Shown here in pieces: positions 16,853 to 25,250 of a stretch of 36,323 nucleotides of DNA. The notes beneath the pieces were generated by a model that saw only the letters and a list, made by a program, of their open reading frames with translations, did not search any database and was not told where the DNA came from. The DNA is from Oscillospiraceae bacterium. Lineage in GTDB: Bacteria; Bacillota; Clostridia; Oscillospirales; CAG-272. The position numbers and the translations under genes are program-made. The DNA lies in assembly GCA_015065215.1 (NCBI GenBank), contig SVQT01000020.1, positions 1 through 36,323 on the forward strand, read 5' to 3'. The number at the start of each line of letters is the position of its first letter. Position 1 is the first letter of the stretch.

Positions 16853-18198
16853 TGAAAAAAATAACCGCGCCGATCTGCGATTTTGCGAGACGGTATGAAA
16901 AAAGCGGCACTTTGCGCCTGCATATGCCGGGGCATAAGGGGGTGCCTTTTATGGGCTGCGAGGGCTTGGATATTACCGAGATCAAGGGGGCGGATAGCCT
17001 TTTTGAGGCAGAGGGGATCATTGCCGAGAGCGAGAAGAACGCTTCCGCGCTCTTTGGCGCCCGCACCTTTTATTCTACCGAGGGCTCCTCGCTCTGCATT
17101 CGCACCATGTTGGCGTTAATCATGCAAAACAACCCGGAACGGGGTGAAAAAACACGCGTTTTGGCCGGCAGAAACGCCCATAAAGCCTTTCTCTCGGCGG
17201 CGGCACTGCTGGATCTTGAGGTAGAGTGGCTCTACCCAGAAGGGGAGCACTCCTATCTTGCCTGCCCGATTGCGCCAGCAGCCTTGGAAGCGCGCTTGCG
17301 TGAAATGGCCCCAAAGCCGGCGGCGGTCTATATCACATCTCCGGATTATTTAGGGAATATGGCTGACGTTGCGGGCCTTGCCGCGGTTTGCCACGCCCAC
17401 GGTGTTTATTTGTTGGTGGATAATGCTCACGGCGCCTATCTGAAATTTTTAGAGCCGTCTTTGCATCCCATTGACCTTGGCGCCGACCTCTGCTGCGATT
17501 CGGCGCACAAGACGCTGCCTGTGCTGACGGGTGGCGCCTATTTGCACATTTCCGAGCACGTCTCCCCGCTTTTTGCGGATCAAGCAAAAAAAATCATGGC
17601 CCTTTTCGCCTCTACCAGCCCTTCCTATCTCATTTTGCAATCGTTGGACGCGGTCAACGCCTATCTGGCCGAGCACTCCAACCGCTATGCGGATTTTGCC
17701 GCGTTGCTGACGGTGCATCGCGCGCGTTTGCGGGCGGCGGGTTATGTTTTGGTTGGTAACGAGCCGCTGAAATGGACGATTTACACCAAGGCTTACGGCT
17801 ACACGGGAGTGGAATTTTCCGACATTCTGCGCGCGAAGGGCATAGAGTGTGAATTTGCCGATCCGGATTACGTGGTACTGATGCTTAGCCCCATGCTGTC
17901 TAACGCTGATCTGGCGCGTGTGGTGGAGGTGTTGTCTTGGATCAAGCGAAGGCCGCCCATTCAAACAATTCCGCCTGCGGTAGCCGTTCCTGAGCAGTCG
18001 GAGTCTATTCGCTCGGCGATGCTCGCACCCAAAGAGGTTTTGCCAATTTCACAGTGCGTGGGGCGCGTTTTGGCCGATCCGGGGGTTGGCTGTCCGCCTG
18101 CGGTGCCGATCCTTGTGTGCGGCGAGCGAATTGACCGTGCGGCGCTTGATGCCTTTGCCTATTACGGCATAACTGCCTGTACTGTGGTCAAGGAATAA
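16849..18198 (+). CDS. PLP-dependent Orn/Lys/Arg decarboxylase family protein
   Basis: The 449-residue protein begins MMKKITAPICDFARRY, then LHMPGHKG, the opening of the short (SpeA/YaaO-like) Orn/Lys/Arg decarboxylases. The PLP-binding lysine sits in DSAHKTLPVLTGGAYLH, and LLVDNAHGAYL is the cofactor-binding aspartate region. Its size fits the short clostridial members without the N-terminal wing domain. The substrate cannot be read from sequence; arginine or lysine is likely. The ATG at 16849 overlaps the maturase stop, and a second ATG follows at 16852. Coupling to the SCIFF maturase could be a shared function or merely a shared operon. Confidence 0.88.
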   Translation: MMKKITAPICDFARRYEKSGTLRLHMPGHKGVPFMGCEGLDITEIKGADSLFEAEGIIAESEKNASALFGARTFYSTEGSSLCIRTMLALIMQNNPERGEKTRVLAGRNAHKAFLSAAALLDLEVEWLYPEGEHSYLACPIAPAALEARLREMAPKPAAVYITSPDYLGNMADVAGLAAVCHAHGVYLLVDNAHGAYLKFLEPSLHPIDLGADLCCDSAHKTLPVLTGGAYLHISEHVSPLFADQAKKIMALFASTSPSYLILQSLDAVNAYLAEHSNRYADFAALLTVHRARLRAAGYVLVGNEPLKWTIYTKAYGYTGVEFSDILRAKGIECEFADPDYVVLMLSPMLSNADLARVVEVLSWIKRRPPIQTIPPAVAVPEQSESIRSAMLAPKEVLPISQCVGRVLADPGVGCPPAVPILVCGERIDRAALDAFAYYGITACTVVKE

Positions 18199-18200
18199 AA

Positions 18201-18243
18201 AGCAAGCCCCGTTTCCTGCTTGTGACAGGGAGCGGGGCTTGCT
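18201..18243. terminator. Bidirectional terminator between decarboxylase and GH120 gene
   Basis: AGCAAGCCCCG (18201-18211) pairs perfectly with CGGGGCTTGCT (18233-18243). The convergent gene ends only 8 bases further, so one hairpin serves both. Confidence 0.8.
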
Positions 18244-18250
18244 TTGCTTG

Positions 18251-20194
18251 TTAGTCTTTCCATACGGTGAAGCGGTTTTCTCCGGCGGAAAGCGCCGCAA
18301 AGGGCCCGGGAATGATAGTCTCGCGGGTATTGCCGAAGTAATCCTTGGTAAAATCAATAGGAGAGCCATCCGGGTTCTCATAGGGCTCCTCGGTGATACG
18401 GGGCGTGCCGAGGCGCTTGGTGGTCACCGTCTCGCAGATCTTGTCTGCCACCGCCTGCGGTACCGTTAGGCAGAGAATCCATTCTCCGCCCTTTTTCTCT
18501 ATGGAAACGGCCATTTTCGATACCGTTGTGGGGTCTTTTTCTGCGCGGAAGGGTTTGGCATGACCGGCATAGACGTTTTCAGCGATCCAGACAGGCTGCG
18601 GTGTTTCAGAATAAGTCTTGAGTGAGCGGTAGGCCTGCCCATTCAACTGCTTGACATATTCCTCCGATGTACTGAAGCTATCGTAATACTGCGAGAAATT
18701 GGCACTGTGCTTGGCGATAGCTTCGGTTTCGCCGAAAAGCAGGTTGTTATACAGACGGTCATCGCCGCCATATACCGCCATATAGCCCTTCACCGCCGTG
18801 CTATGAGGCAAATGATAGGGGGTGGCACGCTCAAAAACCGGCTGCGGGAAGGCGGCACCGCGCATAACGTTATGCACAAAGGCGGTTCCCTGGGCGTGAT
18901 TGACAGTAGCGTAATCCGAAAGCAACAGATTATTATCCACCGTGCAGGGTCCGTGGGTCACCTCTACCATCACGTCTGCTCTGTCGTTTTTATAATACAG
19001 ATTGCGTGTGACACGGGTCCCCTGCGCCTGCCAATCCAGCCAGGTGCCGCAGTTGGTATCATGGATGTTGTTCCCCTCGATCACCACATCAATGGCGGCG
19101 TGGAGCTTGATGCCCGCCATCTCATGCCCCCAGAATTCACGCTTTCTGCCAATATTGTAAATATGGTTATGCTCAATGCGGCTGAACACGCCGCCAAGAT
19201 GCCCCACGATGCCGCACTGTCCGCAATTGTGGATCATGTTGTTACGAATGATATGAGAACCGATGTTGTCCTTGCTCCAGCCCGCACCGTTCAGTGCGGC
19301 AAAGATCGACTCCGCCTGATAGCGATGTCCGGATTTACGCCCAAAACGGTATGAGAAATTCTGCCCCGTGCTGGCCTCCTTGCCGATGCTGATGGCGCAA
19401 CATTTAGCATCGTGCAGATCGCAATTCTCAATGATCCAGCCCTTTGCCCAGTGGGGGCCTACCATGCCGATCTGCTCGGCGGTGGGCGGTGCCCATTGGC
19501 AGGCCGCGTGTGCCATCTCAAAGCCGCGGACTGTGATGTAGTTGAGTCCGGTCTGTCGGGGGAAGAAGCAGCAGGGGCGCACATTGATCTCCACCGTCTC
19601 CCGGTTAGGATCCTTATCCTGAAAATTACCCCAAATGACGGTCGTGCTGTCATCCACCTGCGCATACCAACGATAAACGGTCTGCTCCGGATGCAAAATA
19701 TCTTTCGGGAGAGCCGAGGAATAACCGGAATAGCCCTCGGTGCGCACCCCTGCCTTGTAAAGATCCTCCATGGAGCTCGCCTCAAACATCGAAGCTCCGT
19801 TGATGTATATGTCACCTGTATGCACGTCGTACCCGTCATCGTGGGGCTTACGGATCCAATCCCCTGCAAGCACGTCTGCATAGGGGTTGTAATCCCCGAA
19901 AAAGCTGTTGGGCAGAACCTTTTTCCAAACGGTGCCCGCTACCTTTTCCCAGTCGGTCACGACCTCCGAGCCCTTGATTACGGGATGCTTGCCGGGTGCG
20001 GCCTCGTAGGTGATGCGACAGTCCTCCGAAAGGCCGCCGTTCCTGGGATCGACCCACTCCCGGTAGGTGCCCTCATGTACCTGAACGGTGTCGCCGGGGG
20101 CGGCAACCGCCGCTGCGCGGTTGATGGTGCGAAAGGGGGCATCTTTGCCGCCTGCGGCAAGATCACTGCCACTCAAAGAAACGTGATAGATCAT
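18251..20194 (-). CDS. GH120 beta-xylosidase (intracellular)
   Basis: The 647-residue protein starts at ATG 20194, 5 bases after GGAGG; the longer frame to 20260 has no good start. MIYHVSLSGSDLAAGG, PFRTINRAAAV, HEGTYREWVDP and LPNSFFGDYNPY match what I know of GH120 XylC-type beta-xylosidases, whose fold is a right-handed beta-helix with an inserted beta-sandwich. The conserved GH120 catalytic pair appears as Asp387 in TWLDWQAQGTRV and Glu411 in VMVEVTHGP. The residue two after Asp387 is Gln, where I recall Glu in the Thermoanaerobacterium enzyme. There is no signal peptide, so it should cleave imported xylo-oligosaccharides inside the cell. No strong promoter was found; TTACAATAAAA near 20250 is a weak -10 candidate. 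Confidence 0.92.
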   Translation of the reverse strand: MIYHVSLSGSDLAAGGKDAPFRTINRAAAVAAPGDTVQVHEGTYREWVDPRNGGLSEDCRITYEAAPGKHPVIKGSEVVTDWEKVAGTVWKKVLPNSFFGDYNPYADVLAGDWIRKPHDDGYDVHTGDIYINGASMFEASSMEDLYKAGVRTEGYSGYSSALPKDILHPEQTVYRWYAQVDDSTTVIWGNFQDKDPNRETVEINVRPCCFFPRQTGLNYITVRGFEMAHAACQWAPPTAEQIGMVGPHWAKGWIIENCDLHDAKCCAISIGKEASTGQNFSYRFGRKSGHRYQAESIFAALNGAGWSKDNIGSHIIRNNMIHNCGQCGIVGHLGGVFSRIEHNHIYNIGRKREFWGHEMAGIKLHAAIDVVIEGNNIHDTNCGTWLDWQAQGTRVTRNLYYKNDRADVMVEVTHGPCTVDNNLLLSDYATVNHAQGTAFVHNVMRGAAFPQPVFERATPYHLPHSTAVKGYMAVYGGDDRLYNNLLFGETEAIAKHSANFSQYYDSFSTSEEYVKQLNGQAYRSLKTYSETPQPVWIAENVYAGHAKPFRAEKDPTTVSKMAVSIEKKGGEWILCLTVPQAVADKICETVTTKRLGTPRITEEPYENPDGSPIDFTKDYFGNTRETIIPGPFAALSAGENRFTVWKD

Positions 20195-20391
20195 AGGAAC
20201 CTCCAAACAAAAATCGGTTACGGCCGGATTTTGCCGTGCTTTGTTTTTATTGTAACACACGCGTGCAGAAAATGCTCGCCAATTACAGATGAGAAATAGC
20301 CATTATTTGTCCAAAAGGCAATTCGTACCGTGCACACGGATCTCAAAATCTGCCGTCTTATTGCGCGCGGTGCCGCTGTGCGCATTTTTGA

Positions 20392-20420
20392 TTGACTTGT
20401 TGGGCGCGGCGTGCTATAAT
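20392..20420 (+). promoter_or_regulatory. Promoter of the HAD hydrolase gene
   Basis: TTGACT (20392-20397), a 17-base spacer ending in GTGC, then TATAAT (20415-20420): an extended -10 SigA promoter. Confidence 0.85.
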
Positions 20421-20486
20421 GAGATATAACAAAGTCAGTTAAAATTTTTGAAAGGAACGGGCGTGTATTTGCCCAACGATTGACGT

Positions 20487-21116
20487 ATGCAGCACTATTT
20501 GTTTGATTTTGACGGCACACTGGTGGACTCTATGCCCACTTATGCTGGCGTGATGCTCCGTATTTTGGAGGAAAATCAAATACCGTATCCCGAAAATATC
20601 ATTAAAATCATCACCCCTCTCGGCATCCCCGGTACCGCTCAATATTTTATGGATATGGGATTGAAGAGGCCCAAAGAGGAGATCATGGACCTGATGATTT
20701 CTTATATGGTGGAAGAATATACCCATCGCGTGCCCGCCAAAGAAAACGTGGTCGAGGTGCTACGGCAGATGAAGGCGCGCGGAGACGGCCTTCATGTGCT
20801 GACTGCCAGTCCTCACGATACGCTGGACCCCTGCCTGAAGCGCCTCGGTATCTTCGACCTGTTTGACAACGTGTGGTCCTGCAACGATTTCGGCACCACC
20901 AAGGCAGATCCCGCCATTTATCGCATGGCAGCGGAGAAAATCGGTGTGCCGGTTGCAGAAGTGATCTTTCTGGATGACAATTTCAATGCGGACAAAACCG
21001 CCAAGGCGGCGGGCATGCGGGTGTATGGCGTGTATGACGACAGCTCTGCGGAATACGCAGAGGAGATCAAAGCGATTACAGATCGCTACATTTATAATTT
21101 CACCGAATTGCTGTGA
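20487..21116 (+). CDS. HAD-superfamily hydrolase (phosphoglycolate phosphatase/phosphoglucomutase-like)
   Basis: The 209-residue protein starts MQHYLFDFDGTLVDS: the nucleophile Asp7 and Asp9 of HAD motif I. LTASPH is motif II, the Lys of TTKADPAIYR motif III, and FLDDN motif IV. The alpha-helical cap of about 80 residues after motif I marks subfamily IA. The substrate is a small phosphorylated metabolite that cannot be named. An in-frame TGA just before the ATG fixes the start, yet no ribosome binding site lies at normal distance. AAAGGA is about 30 bases upstream and is separated from the ATG by GGGC...GCCC (20459-20474), which could fold and shorten the spacing. A strong terminator follows. 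Confidence 0.88.
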   Translation: MQHYLFDFDGTLVDSMPTYAGVMLRILEENQIPYPENIIKIITPLGIPGTAQYFMDMGLKRPKEEIMDLMISYMVEEYTHRVPAKENVVEVLRQMKARGDGLHVLTASPHDTLDPCLKRLGIFDLFDNVWSCNDFGTTKADPAIYRMAAEKIGVPVAEVIFLDDNFNADKTAKAAGMRVYGVYDDSSAEYAEEIKAITDRYIYNFTELL

Positions 21117-21118
21117 GC

Positions 21119-21150
21119 AAAAGCACCTTGACATTTGTCAAGGTGCTTTT
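21119..21150. terminator. Terminator after the HAD gene
   Basis: AAAAGCACCTTGACA (21119-21133) pairs perfectly with TGTCAAGGTGCTTTT (21136-21150), 15 bp with A-run and T-run flanks. Confidence 0.88.
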
Positions 21151-21204
21151 GCGTGTGCTTTGTGATGCGATAAGCCTGAATTTATGATGAAAGCGGTTTC
21201 ATTC

Positions 21205-21233
21205 TTGACTTTCCAGGACGTGTGTGCTATGAT
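21205..21233 (+). promoter_or_regulatory. Promoter of the aldolase-gatD-kinase operon
   Basis: TTGACT (21205-21210), 17 bases ending in GTGC, then TATGAT (21228-21233). AGGGGA lies at 21262-21267, ahead of the ATG at 21275. Confidence 0.8.
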
Positions 21234-21274
21234 AAATCTGTTAATACTTTCACAAAACGAAAGGGGACCATCCT

Positions 21275-22120
21275 ATGCCACTTGTTACATCCGAAAAAAT
21301 GCTGCTTGGCGCGCAAAAGGGCGGCTATGCTATCGGCGCGTTCAATGCCGAAAATATGGAAATGGTACTGGCGATCGTCGAGGCGGCCACAGAACTGAAC
21401 GCTCCCGTTATGATTCAGACCACGCCCTCTACTGTAAAGTACGCTTCTCTGGAAATGTACGCGGCCAATGTGCGCGCCGCCGCCGAAAAGGCGCCGGTGC
21501 CGGTTTGTGTGCATCTGGATCACGGCAACAGCTATGAGCTTGCCGTCGGCGCGGTGAAGGCGGGCTATACTTCGGTTATGATTGATGGTTCCCACGAGAG
21601 CTTTGAGGATAATATCGCCTTGACCACCCGTGTGGTCGGCGTTGCCGCCAAGCAGGGGATCCCCGTGGAGGCAGAGCTTGGAACCGTTGGCGGCAAGGAG
21701 GACGATCTGGAGGGCCAGGCTGGATGCACCCTCCCCCACGAGGCGGCCGCGTTTGTGGAGCGCACCGGCGTACAATCGCTTGCCGTCGCCATCGGTACCG
21801 CGCACGGTGTATACCAGTCCGCTCCCAAGCTGGATCTGCCGCGCCTTGCCGAGATCCGTCGCGTGGTAAATGTACCGTTGGTGTTGCACGGTGCCTCCGG
21901 CCTGTCTGACGACAGTATCCGCGCATGCGTGAAGGAGGGAATTTGCAAGGTGAATTTTGCTACCGAGTTGCGCATCGCTTACACCAATGCCGTGCGGGAG
22001 ACGCTAACTGCCGACGAGAGAGTTTTTGACCCCAAGGTGTACGGCAAGGCAGCGAGAGCCAAGGTCAAGGAATTGGTCAAGAACCGCATGATGGTTTGCG
22101 GTTGTGACGGGAAAGCGTAA
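21275..22120 (+). CDS. Class II ketose-bisphosphate aldolase (tagatose/fructose-bisphosphate)
   Basis: The 281-residue protein has the full class II signature: LDHG with Asp82 and zinc ligand His83, a glutamate in EAELGTVGG (Glu134), GTAHGVY with His177, and LHGASGL with His205, plus the Asn-containing KVNFATELR near the C terminus. Length and spacing fit the GatY/KbaY/FbaA group, which cleaves tagatose- or fructose-1,6-bisphosphate into dihydroxyacetone phosphate and glyceraldehyde 3-phosphate. Being in an operon with GatD and a PfkB-family kinase favours the tagatose substrate, but sequence alone does not decide it. It is the first gene of three, 18 bases before gatD. Confidence 0.9.
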   Translation: MPLVTSEKMLLGAQKGGYAIGAFNAENMEMVLAIVEAATELNAPVMIQTTPSTVKYASLEMYAANVRAAAEKAPVPVCVHLDHGNSYELAVGAVKAGYTSVMIDGSHESFEDNIALTTRVVGVAAKQGIPVEAELGTVGGKEDDLEGQAGCTLPHEAAAFVERTGVQSLAVAIGTAHGVYQSAPKLDLPRLAEIRRVVNVPLVLHGASGLSDDSIRACVKEGICKVNFATELRIAYTNAVRETLTADERVFDPKVYGKAARAKVKELVKNRMMVCGCDGKA

Positions 22121-22138
22121 GAAGGGAGAAAATCCGAC

Positions 22139-23188
22139 ATGAAAGCAGCAGTTCTTCACGGTAATGAGGATCTTCGCTACGAGGAGATCGACACCCCTGA
22201 GGTAAAGCCCGGCACCGTTCGTGTCCGCGTGCGCGCTTGCGGTATTTGCGGTTCTGATATTCCGCGTGTGCTACACAACGGCGCGCACAATTACCCCATT
22301 GTGCTGGGGCACGAGTTCGCCGGTGTGATAGATGCCGTTGGAGAGGGTGTGACCAATGTGCGGGTCGGTGATACCGTTTCGGGTGCTCCGTTGGTGCCCT
22401 GCATGAAATGTGATGATTGCCAAAACGGCAATTTCTCACTTTGCAAGCACTACAGCTTTATTGGTTCCCGCCAAAACGGCGCCTTTGCCGACTATGTGGT
22501 CATCCCCGCTATCAATGCGGTGAAATATGATCCTGTGATCCCTTTCCATAAGGCGGCTATGTTTGAGCCGGCTACAGTAGGCTTGCACGGCTTGGTGCTT
22601 TCCGACTACAAGGGCGGCGACTGCGTTGCTATTCTGGGTGGGGGCACCATCGGGTTGCTAACCATGCAGTGGGCAAAAATTTTTGGCTCCAAAAGGGTCG
22701 TGGTATTTGACATTGTAAAAGAGCGCCTGGATTTGGCTTTACGGCTGGGCGCTGACGCGGTGATCAATTCCCGTGAGGAGGATGTGGCGGCTCGTGTTGC
22801 CGAGCTGACTGGCGGCAAGGGCTTTGGTCGGGTGTTTGAGACCGCGGGCAATCCTGTTACCTTAAAGCAAGCTTTTGAGGTGGCAGGCAACCATGCTACT
22901 GTTTGCTATATCGGTACCCCACACAATGATGTGACCTTTACACCAAAGCAGTGGGAGTGGCTGAACCGCAAGGAGCTACGTGTCCATGGCTCCTGGATGA
23001 GTTATTCCGCACCCTTCCCGGGCAAGGAGTGGGAGCTGACCGCTCATTATTTCGCAACCGGTCAGCTGAAGTGTGACGACGCCCTGATTGATAAGACCTT
23101 CCCAATGAGCCGGGCCGCCGAGGCCTTCGCGCTTTATAAAACCCCTGGTGCCGTTAAGGGTAAGCTGATGCTTATCAACGAGGATTGA
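22139..23188 (+). CDS. gatD: Galactitol-1-phosphate 5-dehydrogenase (GatD-like)
   Basis: This 349-residue zinc-dependent medium-chain dehydrogenase has catalytic zinc ligands Cys37 (CGICGSD) and His58-Glu59 (LGHEF), structural zinc cysteines 88, 91, 94 and 102, and an NAD-binding GGGTIG. NGAHNYPIVLGHEFAG, then GSWMSYSAPFPGKEWE near the C terminus, resemble Escherichia coli GatD, which oxidises galactitol-1-phosphate to tagatose-6-phosphate. Other sugar-alcohol dehydrogenases are possible. GAAGGGAG precedes the ATG. Its neighbours complete the route from tagatose-6-phosphate to triose phosphates, but no galactitol PTS genes are in the window. Confidence 0.87.
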   Translation: MKAAVLHGNEDLRYEEIDTPEVKPGTVRVRVRACGICGSDIPRVLHNGAHNYPIVLGHEFAGVIDAVGEGVTNVRVGDTVSGAPLVPCMKCDDCQNGNFSLCKHYSFIGSRQNGAFADYVVIPAINAVKYDPVIPFHKAAMFEPATVGLHGLVLSDYKGGDCVAILGGGTIGLLTMQWAKIFGSKRVVVFDIVKERLDLALRLGADAVINSREEDVAARVAELTGGKGFGRVFETAGNPVTLKQAFEVAGNHATVCYIGTPHNDVTFTPKQWEWLNRKELRVHGSWMSYSAPFPGKEWELTAHYFATGQLKCDDALIDKTFPMSRAAEAFALYKTPGAVKGKLMLINED

Positions 23189-23192
23189 ACAG

Positions 23193-24140
23193 ATGATCGG
23201 TACCGTAACCCCTAATCCATGTCTGGATAAAACCGTTTCTGTAGCGGCATTTGATCTGTACCGTATGAACCGTGTCAGGGTGCTTGCCACCGATCCGTCG
23301 GGAAAGGGAATCAATGTTTCCAAGACGCTGGCGGCCATGGGTGTAAAGACGGTTTGCACTGGCTTTGATTTTACAAGTGATGGACACTCGATGCTTGAGG
23401 CCGATCTGGACCAATGCGGCATTCCCCATGATTTTCTTACCCTGCCCGGTGATCTGCGGGTGTGTACCAAGATCATAGACGAGGCGCGCAAGCATACCAT
23501 AGAGGTCAACGAGCAGGGCGCGGCAGTTGCCCCCGCTTGCGGAGAGGCGTTGCTGAAAAAAATTGCGGAAGTGGCCAAACGGTGTGACTTTTTGACACTT
23601 TCCGGTAGCCTGCCGCAGGGCTTGGAGAATAATTTTTATGCCCGCGCGGTGCGCTGTGTGAAGCAAGCGGCGCCCCATTGCCGCACGGTCGTGGATGCGG
23701 AGGGCGAGACGCTGCTACAGGCACTTGCCGAGGGCCCCTATTTCATCAAGCCCAATATCCACGAATTTGAAAGCACCTTTGAATGCAAGATTGAAACGCT
23801 TGCTGATCTGGATCGGAAGGCGAGCGAGGTGCTTAAGGCATATGATCTTGGCATGATCTGTGTTTCTCTTGGTGGAGAGGGCGCCTATATTGCCACCCGT
23901 GAAGAGGCTTATTTCAGCAAACCTGCCGTTGTGGAGGTGCGCTCTTTACAAGGGGCCGGAGATGCTTTGGTGGCCGGCATCTGCATGGCGTTGGAAAAGC
24001 AATTGCCGCAGGCAGAGGTGCTGCGCTACGGTGTGGCACTGGCGGGAGCCACCGTGATGACCGAGGGCACAAGACCCGGCAACCGACAGGATTTTGAGCG
24101 ACTCTTGGCCAAGGGTATTTTGACCGAGAAAATCCGCTGA
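23193..24140 (+). CDS. PfkB-family hexose-phosphate kinase (tagatose-6-phosphate/1-phosphofructokinase type)
   Basis: The 315-residue protein starts MIGTVTPNPCLDKTV and has SGKGINVSKTLAAMG, both typical of the LacC/FruK/PfkB-1 group. It ends with the signature LQGAGDALVAGI, whose Asp257 is the catalytic base. It starts 4 bases after gatD, using GAGG inside the gatD tail. In this context it most likely phosphorylates tagatose-6-phosphate to tagatose-1,6-bisphosphate for the aldolase two genes upstream. 1-Phosphofructokinase activity cannot be excluded. The stretch 24141-24270 downstream shows no gene. Confidence 0.87.
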   Translation: MIGTVTPNPCLDKTVSVAAFDLYRMNRVRVLATDPSGKGINVSKTLAAMGVKTVCTGFDFTSDGHSMLEADLDQCGIPHDFLTLPGDLRVCTKIIDEARKHTIEVNEQGAAVAPACGEALLKKIAEVAKRCDFLTLSGSLPQGLENNFYARAVRCVKQAAPHCRTVVDAEGETLLQALAEGPYFIKPNIHEFESTFECKIETLADLDRKASEVLKAYDLGMICVSLGGEGAYIATREEAYFSKPAVVEVRSLQGAGDALVAGICMALEKQLPQAEVLRYGVALAGATVMTEGTRPGNRQDFERLLAKGILTEKIR

Positions 24141-24270
24141 TTGAGCGAGGCTGCGTGACTGGATGCAGAAGTCGTGATTTTGGTGCTGTAGGCATATACT
24201 ATACGGTAGGCATCGAGAGCGCGATTAAAAAACATATATAAAAATTGAAATTTCGTAGAATTGCTACTAC

Positions 24271-24316
24271 AAAAAGGCTACTTTTGCTATTTTCACATAG
24301 CAAAAGTAGCCTTTTT
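24271..24316. terminator. 20-bp perfect bidirectional terminator
   Basis: Positions 24271-24290 (AAAAAGGCTACTTTTGCTAT) are the exact reverse complement of 24297-24316, with a six-base loop. It separates the kinase gene from the convergent XRE gene. Confidence 0.92.
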
Positions 24317-24333
24317 TCTTTGTTTTTCGTGCG

Positions 24334-24627
24334 CTACTGTTGAGAGGATTTTTCATTGCTTTGATGCTCGTTGATAAATTTTTTGGCATCAGCAAGCAGT
24401 CTGAGATCAGCAGCGGAGAGAAATTCAAATTCCTCAAGCGAGAGCAGGTAGCGAGGATCAAGCTTTAAAATCTGACAAATGCGGCGCAGCTGCTCTATGC
24501 TGGGTTCTTGCACGTCACGCTCAATTTTGGAGTAATTGGATTGGTTCATGGGGATTTGTTTGGCCATATCGTATTGCGAAAGATCTTTATCTTCTCTCGC
24601 GTTTCTGATCTTTTGCCCTATGGACAT
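24334..24627 (-). CDS. XRE-family helix-turn-helix repressor
   Basis: The 97-residue protein begins MSIGQKIRNAREDKDLSQYD and continues MNQSNYSKIERD, QEPSIEQLRRIC, the standard Cro/CI-type helix-turn-helix over residues 5-60. A short polar C terminus follows with no effector domain. GGGAGG precedes the ATG at 24627. It is divergent from two zinc-ribbon membrane protein genes, and an 8-bp inverted repeat flanks the shared control region. It probably regulates them and itself. Confidence 0.9.
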   Translation of the reverse strand: MSIGQKIRNAREDKDLSQYDMAKQIPMNQSNYSKIERDVQEPSIEQLRRICQILKLDPRYLLSLEEFEFLSAADLRLLADAKKFINEHQSNEKSSQQ

Positions 24628-24663
24628 GAAAACACCTCCCTTTCTAAAAATATTATAGCATTT

Positions 24664-24721
24664 TTAACTAATACTATTGACAATGAGTTATAAATATGAT
24701 ATTATGGGCGTGGTTAGTTAA
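24664..24721. promoter_or_regulatory. Candidate XRE operator pair (inverted repeat)
   Basis: TTAACTAA (24664-24671) and its exact reverse complement TTAGTTAA (24714-24721) lie 50 bp apart centre to centre, close to five helical turns. They flank the rightward promoter. They could bind the divergent XRE repressor cooperatively, which is inference. Confidence 0.5.
24677..24705 (+). promoter_or_regulatory. Promoter of the zinc-ribbon genes
   Basis: TTGACA (24677-24682), 17-base spacer, TATTAT (24700-24705). A leftward -10 candidate (TATAAT, 24657-24652) for the XRE gene lies close by without a clear -35. Confidence 0.75.
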
Positions 24722-24757
24722 AAAATAACTTGAAAACTCAAAAAAAGGAGATTTGCA

Positions 24758-25213
24758 ATGAAATACTGTGTAAAATGTGGCGCGGAGCAATTTGATGACG
24801 CCGTCATTTGTACCAAGTGTGGCCGTGTGATCGAAAACCCGACCACGGTGTCGCGAGAAAAGGCACAAAGATCAACGGCGCCGTCAGATAAGTTGACTGT
24901 AGCCGGTCCGTCTAATAAGTTGGCCGCGTTCAATTTTGTGTTTTCGGTGCTTGTGCTTTTCACGCTCTTTTTTATGACGTGGGCAATAGGGTATGGGTAT
25001 GTGAAAATAGGCTCTTATGTCAGTTATATTTATCCCGATCCTGATATAATGCTGGTCGCTTTTCTTTCATCTGTTTTGAGCTTTGCCTTTGGCCTGGTTT
25101 CTTTTATCATAACTTTAGTGGAACGGCATAAAGGCGAGAGATTATTTTCGGGTATCACCAAGCTGATCATTGGTGTTTCGCTAGTGCTACTTACCGCAAT
25201 TTTGGCGTTTTGA
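24758..25213 (+). CDS. Zinc-ribbon membrane protein 1
   Basis: The 151-residue protein starts MKYCVKCGAEQFDDAVICTKCG, a zinc ribbon with Cys4, Cys7, Cys18 and Cys21. A polar linker and three hydrophobic segments follow (about residues 56-80, 98-121 and 131-150), so it is an integral membrane protein with a small N-terminal metal site. AAGGAG precedes the ATG. Function unknown; such short zinc-ribbon proteins are common in Clostridia. It is a paralogue of the next gene and divergent from an XRE gene. Confidence 0.82.
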   Translation: MKYCVKCGAEQFDDAVICTKCGRVIENPTTVSREKAQRSTAPSDKLTVAGPSNKLAAFNFVFSVLVLFTLFFMTWAIGYGYVKIGSYVSYIYPDPDIMLVAFLSSVLSFAFGLVSFIITLVERHKGERLFSGITKLIIGVSLVLLTAILAF

Positions 25214-25250
25214 CTAAGTAACATATAGAACGGAATGGAGGAGCAATGAA

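Noticed and set aside
19412..20299. Plus-strand open frames opposite the GH120 gene, also 18707-19354
   Set aside because: Antisense to a well-supported glycosidase and without recognisable features.
24141..24270. Possible small gene between the kinase gene and its terminator
   Set aside because: No start with a ribosome binding site and no open frame of useful length.
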